Shown in pieces: positions 14,705-22,426 of a DNA stretch of 24,896 bases. The stretch is from an uncultured Bacilli bacterium. Lineage in GTDB: Bacteria > Bacillota_I > Bacilli_A > RF39 > UBA660. Every line of letters starts with the position of its first letter. The stretch's first letter is position 1. The position numbers and the translations under genes are program-made. The stretch covers positions 1-24,896 of the forward strand of contig CAKOLT010000015.1 in assembly GCA_934096315.1 (NCBI GenBank), in the 5' to 3' direction. Under the pieces are notes generated by a model that worked only from the letters and a program-made list of their open reading frames with translations, was not told where the DNA came from and made no database searches.

Positions 14705-16405
14705 ATTGTTATTGTTATTATTTATATATCCACTAGACTTAAATATTTCCTCTTTTTTATCAATTATACCATTAGTAGGTACCTCTAATCCCGTTATTTG
14801 ACTCTTCTTCTCTTTAATATCCTTAAAAGAATTAGTTGGCTTTACAGACCCTATATTATCTACATTAGGTAACTTAGTTATATCAGGATTATCATCTATA
14901 GTACTACTACTACCATAAACAATCTCAGGTATCTCCGTCTCTTTTTCCACCAAGTTATCTGTAAGTATTTCCTTCTCTTCCTTCGAAAAGAAATCATCAT
15001 CAACTTCCTCTTTTAAAGGAATATCCGGGAAAATATTATCAACTTCTTGTACAATATCTTCTTTCTTTTCTTCATCTTTAAATATATCATTTAACTCTAA
15101 TTCTTGTAACTCTTCCTTTTCTTCTGAAGGAGTTATATTACTTATAACTTCATCCATTACCTCTTTAGATATCTCTTTAACTTTATCTAAATCTATATTA
15201 TATGATGGTAAAACACTAATTACTTCATTATCTGCAACATCTTCTACTTTATTAACTTCTTCATCCTGTGTTTCTATTTCTTTTTTTTCTTCTTCATCAT
15301 CATTATCATCTAACTCTTTAGGTATATCACTAGAAGAAGTATACGTATCTATTATTTTATATTCATTTAATATAGTTAATATATCTACATCAGTATTTCT
15401 CTCTTTAAGTGCTTTTATCTCTTCCTTAGCATCCTCTATTCTATTTTCAACCTCAAGTATATTATCTTTAGTTAATTTTTGCGATAATATCTTATCATAC
15501 TGACTATCAATAAATATCTTTAAATCCTTTAAATTATCAACAGAGTTAATATTTAAACTACCCCTTTTAAGCATTCTCTCATCAAATAATCTACTTATCT
15601 TCTCTCTTTTATTATATAAAGAAGCATAATCAGTCTCTATATTACTAATTAATTCATACAATCTATATATATATTCTTTTTCTTTAGAATCATAATAATC
15701 TTTTTTAGCATCCTCTACATAAGATTTATACTCTTCCTTCTTATTTTCAGGAAGTATTTGATTTTCTAGAGAATCATATGCCATATAGAAATTATCAAGT
15801 TCTTCTTTCTTATGCTTTATTACTTCCTCTTCTTTCTCTAATTCATATTTTATATCTCCATAATCATAAGTACTATATGTAGAATCACTCTTAATAAGGG
15901 ACATAAAATATTCAAGTAACTTTTCTTCAAGACTATGGTTTAAAATGGTGTTCTTTTCATCTTCTTCAGTATATTTTCTTAAATCTATATCTAGAGTATT
16001 AAGAGAATCTTCTAATATATTTATCCTGTTACAATTACTTAAATACTCTTTAATAGTATCTAATCTCTCTTCACTTCTAATTAAATCTTCATCATCAAAA
16101 TTATCAGGTAAATCACTAAAAGTAATCTGATGATAATCATTATTAAATTTAACCCAATTATCTCTATATTCATTTATAAAGTCAATCTTTTTTGTTAACC
16201 TTTCCTTCTCCATTTCTAAACTATCAGCTTCGTATGAATACTTATCAAGCTCCTCTAGATATTCATTATATTTCTTTTCGTTAATCTCTAAAGCAACTTC
16301 CTTAAAACTCTTAAGTAATTTATCTTTATCTTTGGGATTAGGAAACCTTAAACTTGCCCTTAGTATGTCATACTTCTTATCAAGTATGTCTTTAATATTA
16401 ACCAT
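14684..16405 (-). CDS. Large coiled-coil protein with acidic disordered tail, ATPase-linked
   Basis: The product has 573 residues and I recognise no family. There is no signal peptide or membrane helix, so it should be cytoplasmic. Residues 1 to about 360 are predominantly Lys/Glu/Leu helices with coiled-coil character. About 365-540 is acidic, low-complexity and probably disordered (DDNDDEEEKKEIETQDEE and similar). The tail ends in a run of seven Asn, coded by an AAT/AAC repeat (about 14705-14725). It lies 60 bases after gamma, on the same strand, with its own consensus promoter and an AAGAGGTGA site. It lacks a terminator on its 5' side, so it can also be read from the ATPase operon. A scaffold or stator-like partner of the F1-like ATPase is inferred from position only. 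Confidence 0.7.
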   Translation of the reverse strand: MVNIKDILDKKYDILRASLRFPNPKDKDKLLKSFKEVALEINEKKYNEYLEELDKYSYEADSLEMEKERLTKKIDFINEYRDNWVKFNNDYHQITFSDLPDNFDDEDLIRSEERLDTIKEYLSNCNRINILEDSLNTLDIDLRKYTEEDEKNTILNHSLEEKLLEYFMSLIKSDSTYSTYDYGDIKYELEKEEEVIKHKKEELDNFYMAYDSLENQILPENKKEEYKSYVEDAKKDYYDSKEKEYIYRLYELISNIETDYASLYNKREKISRLFDERMLKRGSLNINSVDNLKDLKIFIDSQYDKILSQKLTKDNILEVENRIEDAKEEIKALKERNTDVDILTILNEYKIIDTYTSSSDIPKELDDNDDEEEKKEIETQDEEVNKVEDVADNEVISVLPSYNIDLDKVKEISKEVMDEVISNITPSEEKEELQELELNDIFKDEEKKEDIVQEVDNIFPDIPLKEEVDDDFFSKEEKEILTDNLVEKETEIPEIVYGSSSTIDDNPDITKLPNVDNIGSVKPTNSFKDIKEKKSQITGLEVPTNGIIDKKEEIFKSSGYINNNNNNNTDTNN

Positions 16406-16432
16406 AGCGTCACCTCTTTTTATTCTATATTT

Positions 16433-16461
16433 ATTATAACTTCTAAATTATTATAAGTCAA
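16433..16461 (-). promoter_or_regulatory. Consensus promoter of the coiled-coil gene
   Basis: TTGACT (16456-16461), exactly 17 bases, TATAAT (16433-16438). It is one mismatch from the sigma-A consensus. It allows the coiled-coil protein to be made in excess over the ATPase subunits. Confidence 0.8.
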
Positions 16462-16465
16462 TATA

Positions 16466-17233
16466 TTACATTATCTTTTTATAATTTTCTACACTTTTCA
16501 AAATACTTTTCTCTTTCTTCTCCTTAAATTTCTCATGCATCTCTTCTTCTTCTTTTTCTTTTATTTTATCCAAAGCTGAAGATGTTATCTGACTTCTCAA
16601 AACATTCTCTGCTGCAAAAGATATAGACTCACACATTTTTAACTGATAACATATATAAAAGGTAATTAAACTACTTAATACCACTTTTATATCTGTCTCT
16701 GTCACAAAATCTTCTCCCTCATAATATTCCCCTTCAAACCTAACAGGAAATAAATTAATCTCTAAAAAATCAAAAGATGTTGAAGAATAATAATGATTAT
16801 AATAAACATTAATCTCACTATAATCCATATTCAAAACTGATTTCTCAATATATTTCTCTATTTCACTAAACCTAGTAAAAAATTCATCCTTAGCCAGTTT
16901 AAGCACTACAGTATCATCATTAAACGTTATCTTACTACCAATAATTATCTTATGAGCATCCTTATCTTTTTTTATTTGTTTGCTAACAGAGGAATTAAAG
17001 TTACCACAAAACCCATAATCATTAGCAATATATATATTTAACTTAGGCTTATTCTTATCTGGTACTAAAACCTTCTTATCTAAAACAAGATTCTTATTAT
17101 ATACTATTCTACTTAATATTTTTGTTATCTCATTACCAACATTCTTATATTTCTCTGCCTTCTTGCGGGACTTATCTACATTTAATAAGGCATGGAAGTT
17201 CATAACTTTAACAACATTTTTTATCTTAGCCAT
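16466..17233 (-). CDS. atpG: F1-type ATPase gamma-like subunit
   Basis: The product has 255 residues, against about 285 in usual gamma. IANDYGFCGNFNSSVSK near 68-85 matches the family's SDRGLCGGFNSN block. SISFAAENVLRSQITSSAL near 203-222 occupies the place of the C-terminal signature helix (normally RM.AM..AT.NA), but is strongly altered. A charged tail follows (KEKEEEEMHEKFKEKKEKS). In true F1 this end is the rotor axle inside alpha3beta3. Here it is longer and more polar than usual. AAGGAGG lies just before the ATG. It is the last tightly linked gene of the operon, which is unusual: in common operons gamma lies between alpha and beta. Subunit identity is fairly sure; rotary function is inferred. 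Confidence 0.75.
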   Translation of the reverse strand: MAKIKNVVKVMNFHALLNVDKSRKKAEKYKNVGNEITKILSRIVYNKNLVLDKKVLVPDKNKPKLNIYIANDYGFCGNFNSSVSKQIKKDKDAHKIIIGSKITFNDDTVVLKLAKDEFFTRFSEIEKYIEKSVLNMDYSEINVYYNHYYSSTSFDFLEINLFPVRFEGEYYEGEDFVTETDIKVVLSSLITFYICYQLKMCESISFAAENVLRSQITSSALDKIKEKEEEEMHEKFKEKKEKSILKSVENYKKIM

Positions 17234-17242
17234 ATTTCCTCC

Positions 17243-17785
17243 TTATAATTTCTTATAGTTTTTCTTCTTCTTTAGATGCTTTTCTTTAACCACTATATCA
17301 TTAAGAAGTTTAAGTAAATAATATGTGAAATATAAGAAAACAAACAAAATAAGTAATCCCAATATTATCAAAGTAAATATATTTGCATACTCCGTAGTTA
17401 AATGAGTATAAAGTAAACTAATGCACAATATACCCAAACTACTTAACCCCACAAAAAAGAGATTATTAGGAATCTTTTCATAATTCCTAGTAAGAATATC
17501 CGAAACTAATATTAATATTAGTATTATTAGGAAATAAAATATATTCATTTTCTGGAACGTAGCAATACACCACACTAGAAATATATAACAAAGAGATACT
17601 AAACTAAAAGCAAGAACACTCTTATTATCCATCCCTAGAAATAAACCATAAAATTTTATTTTACCACTATTAGTTGAATACTTCTTTAGGGTTAATTTTA
17701 TAAATACCCATAGTACTACTAAAAATATTATACCAACCATGGCAAAGTTTGCTATCCCATATATAATATCCATATATTTATCCAT
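17243..17785 (-). CDS. Five-helix membrane protein of the ATPase operon (no subunit a motif)
   Basis: The product has 180 residues. Hydrophobic helices lie near 11-32, 55-77, 80-97, 106-127 and 134-162, with a basic C-terminus (KEKHLKKKKNYKKL) that should face the cytoplasm. It sits between epsilon and gamma with gaps of 1 and 9 bases, so it belongs to the complex or its assembly. It is the only polytopic protein in the operon. It lacks the conserved Arg-bearing helix and the polar residues of subunit a (about 230-280 residues), and no charged residue lies in the last helix. It is not AtpI or UncI by any motif I can see. A structural membrane partner replacing subunit a is inferred. Confidence 0.7.
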   Translation of the reverse strand: MDKYMDIIYGIANFAMVGIIFLVVLWVFIKLTLKKYSTNSGKIKFYGLFLGMDNKSVLAFSLVSLCYIFLVWCIATFQKMNIFYFLIILILILVSDILTRNYEKIPNNLFFVGLSSLGILCISLLYTHLTTEYANIFTLIILGLLILFVFLYFTYYLLKLLNDIVVKEKHLKKKKNYKKL

Positions 17786-17786
17786 A

Positions 17787-18038
17787 CTATCCCTCTTTTA
17801 TCATTAAATTAAATACATTCTTACTATTCATATAAAACGCTTTTATATCTTTAAAAGAAACATCTACTTCCTCACTTTTTATATCTATACTGCCTTCTAT
17901 CTCTCCAATAATAGGAAGATAATCTTCCATTATAAGTAGATTATAATCACTACTTGTTATTCTAATATATTTTATATGTTCATACTCCACTAACCCCGTA
18001 TTAAGATCAAATATTCTAACTTTAATTCCCTTATTCAT
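17787..18038 (-). CDS. atpC: F1-type ATPase epsilon-like subunit, N-terminal domain only
   Basis: The product has 83 residues, against 130-140 in usual epsilon. The sequence IKVRIFDLNTGLVEYEHIKYI, then LLIMEDYLPIIGEIEGSIDI, matches the layout of the epsilon beta-sandwich (family: L.I.TP.......V..V.....DG..GIL..H.P....L..G). The C-terminal two-helix domain that regulates ATP hydrolysis is absent. It overlaps the beta end by eight bases and precedes the membrane protein by one base. The beta-epsilon order supports the call. Similarity is low, so another small beta-barrel protein is possible. Confidence 0.6.
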   Translation of the reverse strand: MNKGIKVRIFDLNTGLVEYEHIKYIRITSSDYNLLIMEDYLPIIGEIEGSIDIKSEEVDVSFKDIKAFYMNSKNVFNLMIKEG

Positions 18039-19383
18039 GATATTTACCTATAAATAAGAATTTACTCTCATCATCCTCATCATATACCCCATTTAATATA
18101 TTTTCAACATCTATAAGAATATCTTCAATCTTAACAAATTGTCCAGGAATATTAGTATAAGCTTCTGCTACAAACATTGGTTGAGAGAAATAATACCTAA
18201 GTTTACGTGAGCGATAAAAGATCTTCTTATCCTCCTCACTTAACTCTTCTATACCAAGTATAGCAATAATCTCTTCAAGCTCTTTATATCTAGTTAAATA
18301 TCTAAGTACTTCTGTAACTAAATTATAGTGTCTTTCTCCAATCTTATCAACATCTATTAATTTAGAAGTAGATTTAAACACATCAATAGCAGGATACAAA
18401 CCAAGTTCTGCTATCTTTCTATCTAAAACTATTTGCCCTTCCATATAGGAAATAATAGTTTGTACAGCCTCATCATTAAAATCATCCGCAGGAATATATA
18501 TAGCCTGAAAAGAAGTAATAGAACCATTTTCCGTAGAACTAATTCTCTCCTCTATCTTACTAATTTCTCCAGCCATATCAGCAGGATAACCATTTTCAAT
18601 TAATATTTGTTTTAACTCTGTTGCAATCTCACTCTTAGCTTGCATAAAACGATATATATTATCTATAAATAATAAAACATCTTGTTTTTTCTCATCTCTT
18701 AAATACTCTGCTAAAGTAAGACCTGCATAAACACTCTTACTCCTTGAAACAGGATTATCACCCATAACCCCATAAACCATACTCATCTTATTTAAAAGCT
18801 TAGATTCTTTCATCTCCTCATATAGCTCATTACCTTCCCTACTTCTTTCTCCTGCTCCAACAAAGATAGCATGAGCATTAATAGAACTATACACATTATG
18901 AATAATCTCTTTAATTAAAACTGTTTTACCTACTCCGGCTCCTCCAAGTAGACCCATTTTAAACCCTTTTTGTAAAGGAGCAAAGAAGTCTATTACTTTA
19001 ATACCAGTCCATAGTATATCACTACTAACCTGAGTATCCTTTAAGGTAATAGTATTATTATTTATATTTCTTTTCTTAATACTCTCTAAAGGCACATTAT
19101 CAGTGGGCTCTCCATAGGAATTAAATATTCTCCCTAATATTTTATCAGAATACTCAATCATAATACCATCAGCTTTTTTTATTACCTCAGTACCCTTTTT
19201 TAATCCATGATTACTTCCTAGTGATATGCATGTAGCACTAATATTATTAATAGTAACTACCTCAAAAACATATTCCCCATCCGTATCAGCAGCCTTCAAA
19301 ATATCTCCTATTTTAACATCAGTATCACTTAGAATAACTTCAACACTTATATCAAATATTGAAATAATTTTACCTACTATCAT
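18031..19383 (-). CDS. atpD: F1-type ATPase beta-like (catalytic) subunit
   Basis: The product has about 450 residues, close to the usual 460-475. Catalytic features are intact: Walker A GGAGVGKT near 147-154, catalytic Glu in GAGERSREGNELYEEM near 179, Walker B DVLLFIDNIYRF near 235-246, the SSTENGSITSFQAIYIPADD block near 283-301, and IAELGLYPAID. The lever motif EELSEED (DELSEED in classical beta) lies near 379-385. ATP hydrolysis should therefore be possible. ATG 19383 was chosen because GAGGTG lies six bases upstream; a GTG three codons earlier overlaps it. It follows alpha by about 20 bases and overlaps epsilon. An alpha-beta-epsilon-X-gamma order is neither canonical F-ATPase nor N-ATPase. 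Confidence 0.92.
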   Translation of the reverse strand: MIVGKIISIFDISVEVILSDTDVKIGDILKAADTDGEYVFEVVTINNISATCISLGSNHGLKKGTEVIKKADGIMIEYSDKILGRIFNSYGEPTDNVPLESIKKRNINNNTITLKDTQVSSDILWTGIKVIDFFAPLQKGFKMGLLGGAGVGKTVLIKEIIHNVYSSINAHAIFVGAGERSREGNELYEEMKESKLLNKMSMVYGVMGDNPVSRSKSVYAGLTLAEYLRDEKKQDVLLFIDNIYRFMQAKSEIATELKQILIENGYPADMAGEISKIEERISSTENGSITSFQAIYIPADDFNDEAVQTIISYMEGQIVLDRKIAELGLYPAIDVFKSTSKLIDVDKIGERHYNLVTEVLRYLTRYKELEEIIAILGIEELSEEDKKIFYRSRKLRYYFSQPMFVAEAYTNIPGQFVKIEDILIDVENILNGVYDEDDESKFLFIGKYHE

Positions 19384-19403
19384 ACCATTCACCTCTATTC
19401 TTT

Positions 19404-20729
19404 TTACTTCTCTTTATTCGTTAAAAAACTATATAAGTTTATCATTTCCTCTTTAGTCTTTGGACTAAATTTATACTGCCATAAATTCTTAAGTATTACT
19501 TTACCTTCTTTTAACCTTCTTTGTAAATCCTCACTTATTTCATCTGTATTAGCAAGTTCGTATATTTCTCTAACATCTAAGTATGATAATAATTCTATTC
19601 TAACTTTACTTCCAACCCTCTTCATTTCAGGGGATTGGACATTACCTCCTAGACGTGATACTGATAACCCATAATCAATCGCCGGCTTTTCACCTTTAAC
19701 AAAGTTTTTAGCAGACAACACTATTTGCCCATCACAAATAGATATTATATTAGTAGATATATAATCAGTTATATCTCCAGCCTTTGTCTCTACAATTGGA
19801 AGAATAGTAATAGATCCACCATTCTTATGCTGACACCCTTTTTCTAAAAGCCTAGAATGAGCATAGAATATATCTGAAGGATAAGCATCCCTACCAGGGG
19901 TCTTCTTACTAGCTAAACTTATCTGTCTATATATATCAGCATGCTTCTTTAAATCATCTATACATACAAGCACATCATATGTTTGCATCATAAACGATTC
20001 TGCTATTGACAAAGCTACATAAGGAGTAAGATATGTTCTCGTAGGTAATTCATCATTAAATGACGCTATAATTATAGTATAACTACTAGCTCCCTTTTTC
20101 GTTAATTCATAATATATATCCTTAACTTCTTTCTTAGTCTTACCTAAAGCAACATATATACATAATACATTCTTATCTTTTTGATTAACTATTGTATCCA
20201 AACATATCTGTGTTTTACCAGTCTTCTTATCTCCTATTATTAATTGTCTTTGACCCTTACCAATCGGATATATTAAATCTATTCCTGTTATTCCAGTAAG
20301 TAACTCTCTCTTAACTAATCCCCTATCCATAAGAGGAAGTGGTTTATTCTCAACATTTAACATAGTTACATTATCAAACTTTTTCCCTGCAATTAAATCA
20401 TTACCAAATATATCTATTACTTTACCAACAGAATCTAGACTAAATTCACACCTAAATTCTTTATTAAGAGCATACACTATATCCCCAGTCTTTATCTCTT
20501 CATTTACACTCACAAGGGCAATGATACACCTATCTGGATATATTCCAAACACATAACCACTTGCTTTATCCGCAATATTAACTGCTTCATAAAAGGTAAC
20601 ATCATTTAATCCAGAGACTTCTATATTATAGTTATTTACTTTAATAACTTTTCCTGTAGAATAAACGTTATTATTATTTTTTATGTTATCTACTATTTCA
20701 TTTAAATTATTTGTAAAAGTATCATTCAT
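19404..20729 (-). CDS. atpA: F1-type ATPase alpha-like subunit
   Basis: The product has 441 residues, about 60 shorter than usual, mainly through a reduced C-terminal helical domain and N-terminus. Walker A is GDKKTGKT at 166-173, the alpha-type GDRQTGKT with two changes. Walker B is DVLVCIDDL near 252-260, and PGRDAYPSDIFYAHSRLLE near 278-296 is a hallmark of alpha. GSITILPIVETKAGDITDYISTN follows near 305. The arginine finger is kept in LSVSRLGGNVQ (Arg 359). It can therefore complete the catalytic site of beta. It starts two bases after the b/delta-like gene, in the operon led by the c-like gene. Confidence 0.92.
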   Translation of the reverse strand: MNDTFTNNLNEIVDNIKNNNNVYSTGKVIKVNNYNIEVSGLNDVTFYEAVNIADKASGYVFGIYPDRCIIALVSVNEEIKTGDIVYALNKEFRCEFSLDSVGKVIDIFGNDLIAGKKFDNVTMLNVENKPLPLMDRGLVKRELLTGITGIDLIYPIGKGQRQLIIGDKKTGKTQICLDTIVNQKDKNVLCIYVALGKTKKEVKDIYYELTKKGASSYTIIIASFNDELPTRTYLTPYVALSIAESFMMQTYDVLVCIDDLKKHADIYRQISLASKKTPGRDAYPSDIFYAHSRLLEKGCQHKNGGSITILPIVETKAGDITDYISTNIISICDGQIVLSAKNFVKGEKPAIDYGLSVSRLGGNVQSPEMKRVGSKVRIELLSYLDVREIYELANTDEISEDLQRRLKEGKVILKNLWQYKFSPKTKEEMINLYSFLTNKEK

Positions 20730-20731
20730 CC

Positions 20732-21490
20732 CTATTCATTCCTCTCACTTAAACTAAAATCATATATCTTATCTTTATATATAATTTTAATACCACGATA
20801 AATGTTATCATCATATATAGTCTTTACATGCTTTCCATATTTATTGTAGTTTTCTTTTTTATTACCCACTAAAACCTTAATTGTAGGATCATTTAAATCC
20901 ACTAACTGATCTAGATAATCTATAAAATTATCAATAGATATATCAGTAGATACACTTTTAAACATATCATATATTTTATATTCTTCACTATTTAATAATT
21001 CATGCATCTTATCTTCAATATTAACACTAGTCTTAACATCATATATTACATTACTAGTAAATTTCTTTCTAAGTTTTCTGCAAAAATCATATTTGTTATT
21101 GCTCTTAGCATATTTAACAAAATCCTTAACAAGAGAATCATAATCAATAACAAAATTCTCATCTATTTTTTTATTTAACTCAAATATTTTTTTATCATGA
21201 TATTTAGTTTTAGAAAGTAAATCTATTACATCATAATCAAACTCATATTTGCTTTCCTTTTTCCCCTCATTATCTTCTTTAATTTCTTCTTCCCTGCTTT
21301 TAATTAATTCATCAATCTCATTTAGCTTACTTTCTTTTTCATTTATAAGATCATCATACCCTTGAAGTTTATTAACAAAGTAAGACTTAGTCTGGTCATT
21401 AACAATATTAACTGTTTTTTTGAGGATAAGAAACATAAAGAGAACTAATATTGAAATAACCACACATGTAATTATAAATACCCAAATCAT
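20732..21490 (-). CDS. Membrane-anchored stalk protein, b/delta-like fusion
   Basis: The product has 252 residues. One membrane helix at about 2-23 (WVFIITCVVISILVLFMFLI) is followed by a charged coiled coil near 35-85, as in subunit b. The remaining 150 residues are too long for b. They end in RGIKIIYKDKIYDFSLSER, which resembles the C-terminal strand pair of delta (family: GG..V..GD.V.D.S....L). No separate delta gene exists in the operon, so this is best read as peripheral stalk b and delta in one chain, as known in mycobacteria in another arrangement. The start overlaps the c stop by one base (TAATG). The fusion call is inferred from the layout and the last 20 residues. Confidence 0.6.
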   Translation of the reverse strand: MIWVFIITCVVISILVLFMFLILKKTVNIVNDQTKSYFVNKLQGYDDLINEKESKLNEIDELIKSREEEIKEDNEGKKESKYEFDYDVIDLLSKTKYHDKKIFELNKKIDENFVIDYDSLVKDFVKYAKSNNKYDFCRKLRKKFTSNVIYDVKTSVNIEDKMHELLNSEEYKIYDMFKSVSTDISIDNFIDYLDQLVDLNDPTIKVLVGNKKENYNKYGKHVKTIYDDNIYRGIKIIYKDKIYDFSLSERNE

Positions 21491-21738
21491 TAGTAAGTTA
21501 CTAACGGATTAAAGAATAACAATAAGAAACAAAATGCAAACAAAAATAGTAAAAATGTTGCAGTGATAATAAGAATTGTCATAACAGAATGAACAACATC
21601 ATTTTTAGTTTCTGGATTTCTTCCAACAGCTTCTGCTACACGTCCTCCTAGAATACCTACACCAATTCCTAGACCTAAAAATGATAACCCTATCATTATT
21701 CCAATAGCTATGGCTGTATTTGATAATATAGTCTCCAT
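21490..21738 (-). CDS. atpE: F-type ATPase c-like subunit lacking the ion-binding carboxylate
   Basis: The product is a two-helix hairpin proteolipid of 82 residues (86 from the upstream ATG 21750, which directly abuts the AGAAAGGA site; ATG 21738 has 12 bases of spacing). Helix 1 carries the glycine-rich packing motif GLGIGVGILGG. The loop is GRNPE, the family's RQP turn. In all ion-translocating c subunits an Asp or Glu lies 18 residues after the loop Pro. Here that position is Ala (Ala64 from ATG 21750), in the stretch ILIITATFLLF. No Asp or Glu lies in either helix. The bases read as an uninterrupted frame with normal hydrophobic sequence, so this is not a frameshift. It leads the operon, where subunit a would normally precede it. 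Confidence 0.85.
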   Translation of the reverse strand: METILSNTAIAIGIMIGLSFLGLGIGVGILGGRVAEAVGRNPETKNDVVHSVMTILIITATFLLFLFAFCFLLLFFNPLVTY

Positions 21739-21777
21739 AATTCTAATCATTCCTTTCTATCTTCCCTATTCTCTATA

Positions 21778-21806
21778 ATTATATCAATTTTACAAGTATG
21801 TGTCAA
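21778..21806 (-). promoter_or_regulatory. Perfect consensus promoter of the ATPase operon
   Basis: TTGACA (21801-21806), exactly 17 bases ending TGA, TATAAT (21778-21783): full -35 and -10 matches plus an extended -10. The c-like start follows about 40 bases downstream. The strength suggests constitutive high expression; no operator was seen. Confidence 0.9.
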
Positions 21807-21825
21807 CAGAGAAACTAAAAAAATT

Positions 21826-21852
21826 AAAAAAAGACTATTTACTAGCCTCTCT
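21826..21852 (-). terminator. Terminator upstream of the ATPase promoter
   Basis: On the - strand GGCTA-GTAAA-TAGTC (five pairs, one G-U, extended by A/T and G-U pairs) is followed by seven T. The stop codon of the upstream secreted protein lies in the loop. It separates the cdsA-rseP group from the ATPase operon. Confidence 0.65.
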
Positions 21853-22408
21853 CTAAAATAGAATTATCTCCACTAAATATTAAGGAAAAATCAAAACTCT
21901 TATTTTGCATTACAGTCTCATTTACATTATTACCATCAAGCCATATATATAACGTATACTCACTCAAAGTAGTTTGAAGCGTATTATCACTACTATTTAA
22001 TGTAACTAAAGTAATATCACTATCTGTACTAAAATTCCCCTCATTAACTACACTATTATCTTTAACAAGTGTCCACTTAAAACTATCTACTCTTAAGTTA
22101 TCATCAATACTATTAACTTTTAAAGACATAGTTACACTAACATTCTCTATAGGATTATTCTTTAATCTAATAGATATATCTTTCTTTATACTATCTGGAG
22201 AATTATAACTCTTAACAGGTATTAAATTACTCCCTGTAATATCTACCCCATCATCAAGCTGTACTAAATTTCCTCCAACTGATAAATCTACCAAAGTATC
22301 ATTTTGTCCCTGCCAAATAAAATATGATACAGTATACCCTATTACAAAAAGGACAGTAACAGTTATAATACCCAAAAATAACGGCTTTATATATTTATTC
22401 TTATTCAT
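21842..22408 (-). CDS. SipW-type secreted protein, distant relative of the TasA-like paralogues
   Basis: The product has 188 residues. A single hydrophobic N-terminal helix (PLFLGIITVTVLFVIGYTVSYFIW) resembles the SipW-type signals downstream, though GYTVSYF replaces GATFAYF and cleavage is less certain. The beta-rich mature part has the family block EYTLYIWLDGNNVNE near 150 and IPVKSYNSPDSI in the place of IPLNDSD. The cysteine pair is absent. ATG 22408 was chosen because GGGTGAT lies upstream; the ATG four codons earlier contains it. It begins about 18 bases after rseP ends and probably shares that transcript. Its place before the ATPase operon, mirrored by three relatives after it, is notable. 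Confidence 0.65.
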   Translation of the reverse strand: MNKNKYIKPLFLGIITVTVLFVIGYTVSYFIWQGQNDTLVDLSVGGNLVQLDDGVDITGSNLIPVKSYNSPDSIKKDISIRLKNNPIENVSVTMSLKVNSIDDNLRVDSFKWTLVKDNSVVNEGNFSTDSDITLVTLNSSDNTLQTTLSEYTLYIWLDGNNVNETVMQNKSFDFSLIFSGDNSILERG

Positions 22409-22426
22409 TATATCACCCATACCTTA

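Noticed and set aside
15945..16130. Open frame on + opposite the coiled-coil gene
   Set aside because: Antisense shadow rich in Ser/Leu.
19226..19456. Open frame on + opposite the alpha/beta junction
   Set aside because: Covers conserved beta sequence in antisense; no start signals.
21490..21750. A frameshift or pseudogene as explanation for the missing c-subunit carboxylate
   Set aside because: The second helix is continuous, hydrophobic and of normal length, the stop overlaps the next start as in a coupled operon, and the loop Pro to helix distance is normal.
16466..21750. Assignment as a standard F-ATPase or as an N-ATPase
   Set aside because: No subunit a, no acidic residue in c, a different gene order, and no Q/R-type small proteins as in N-ATPases.
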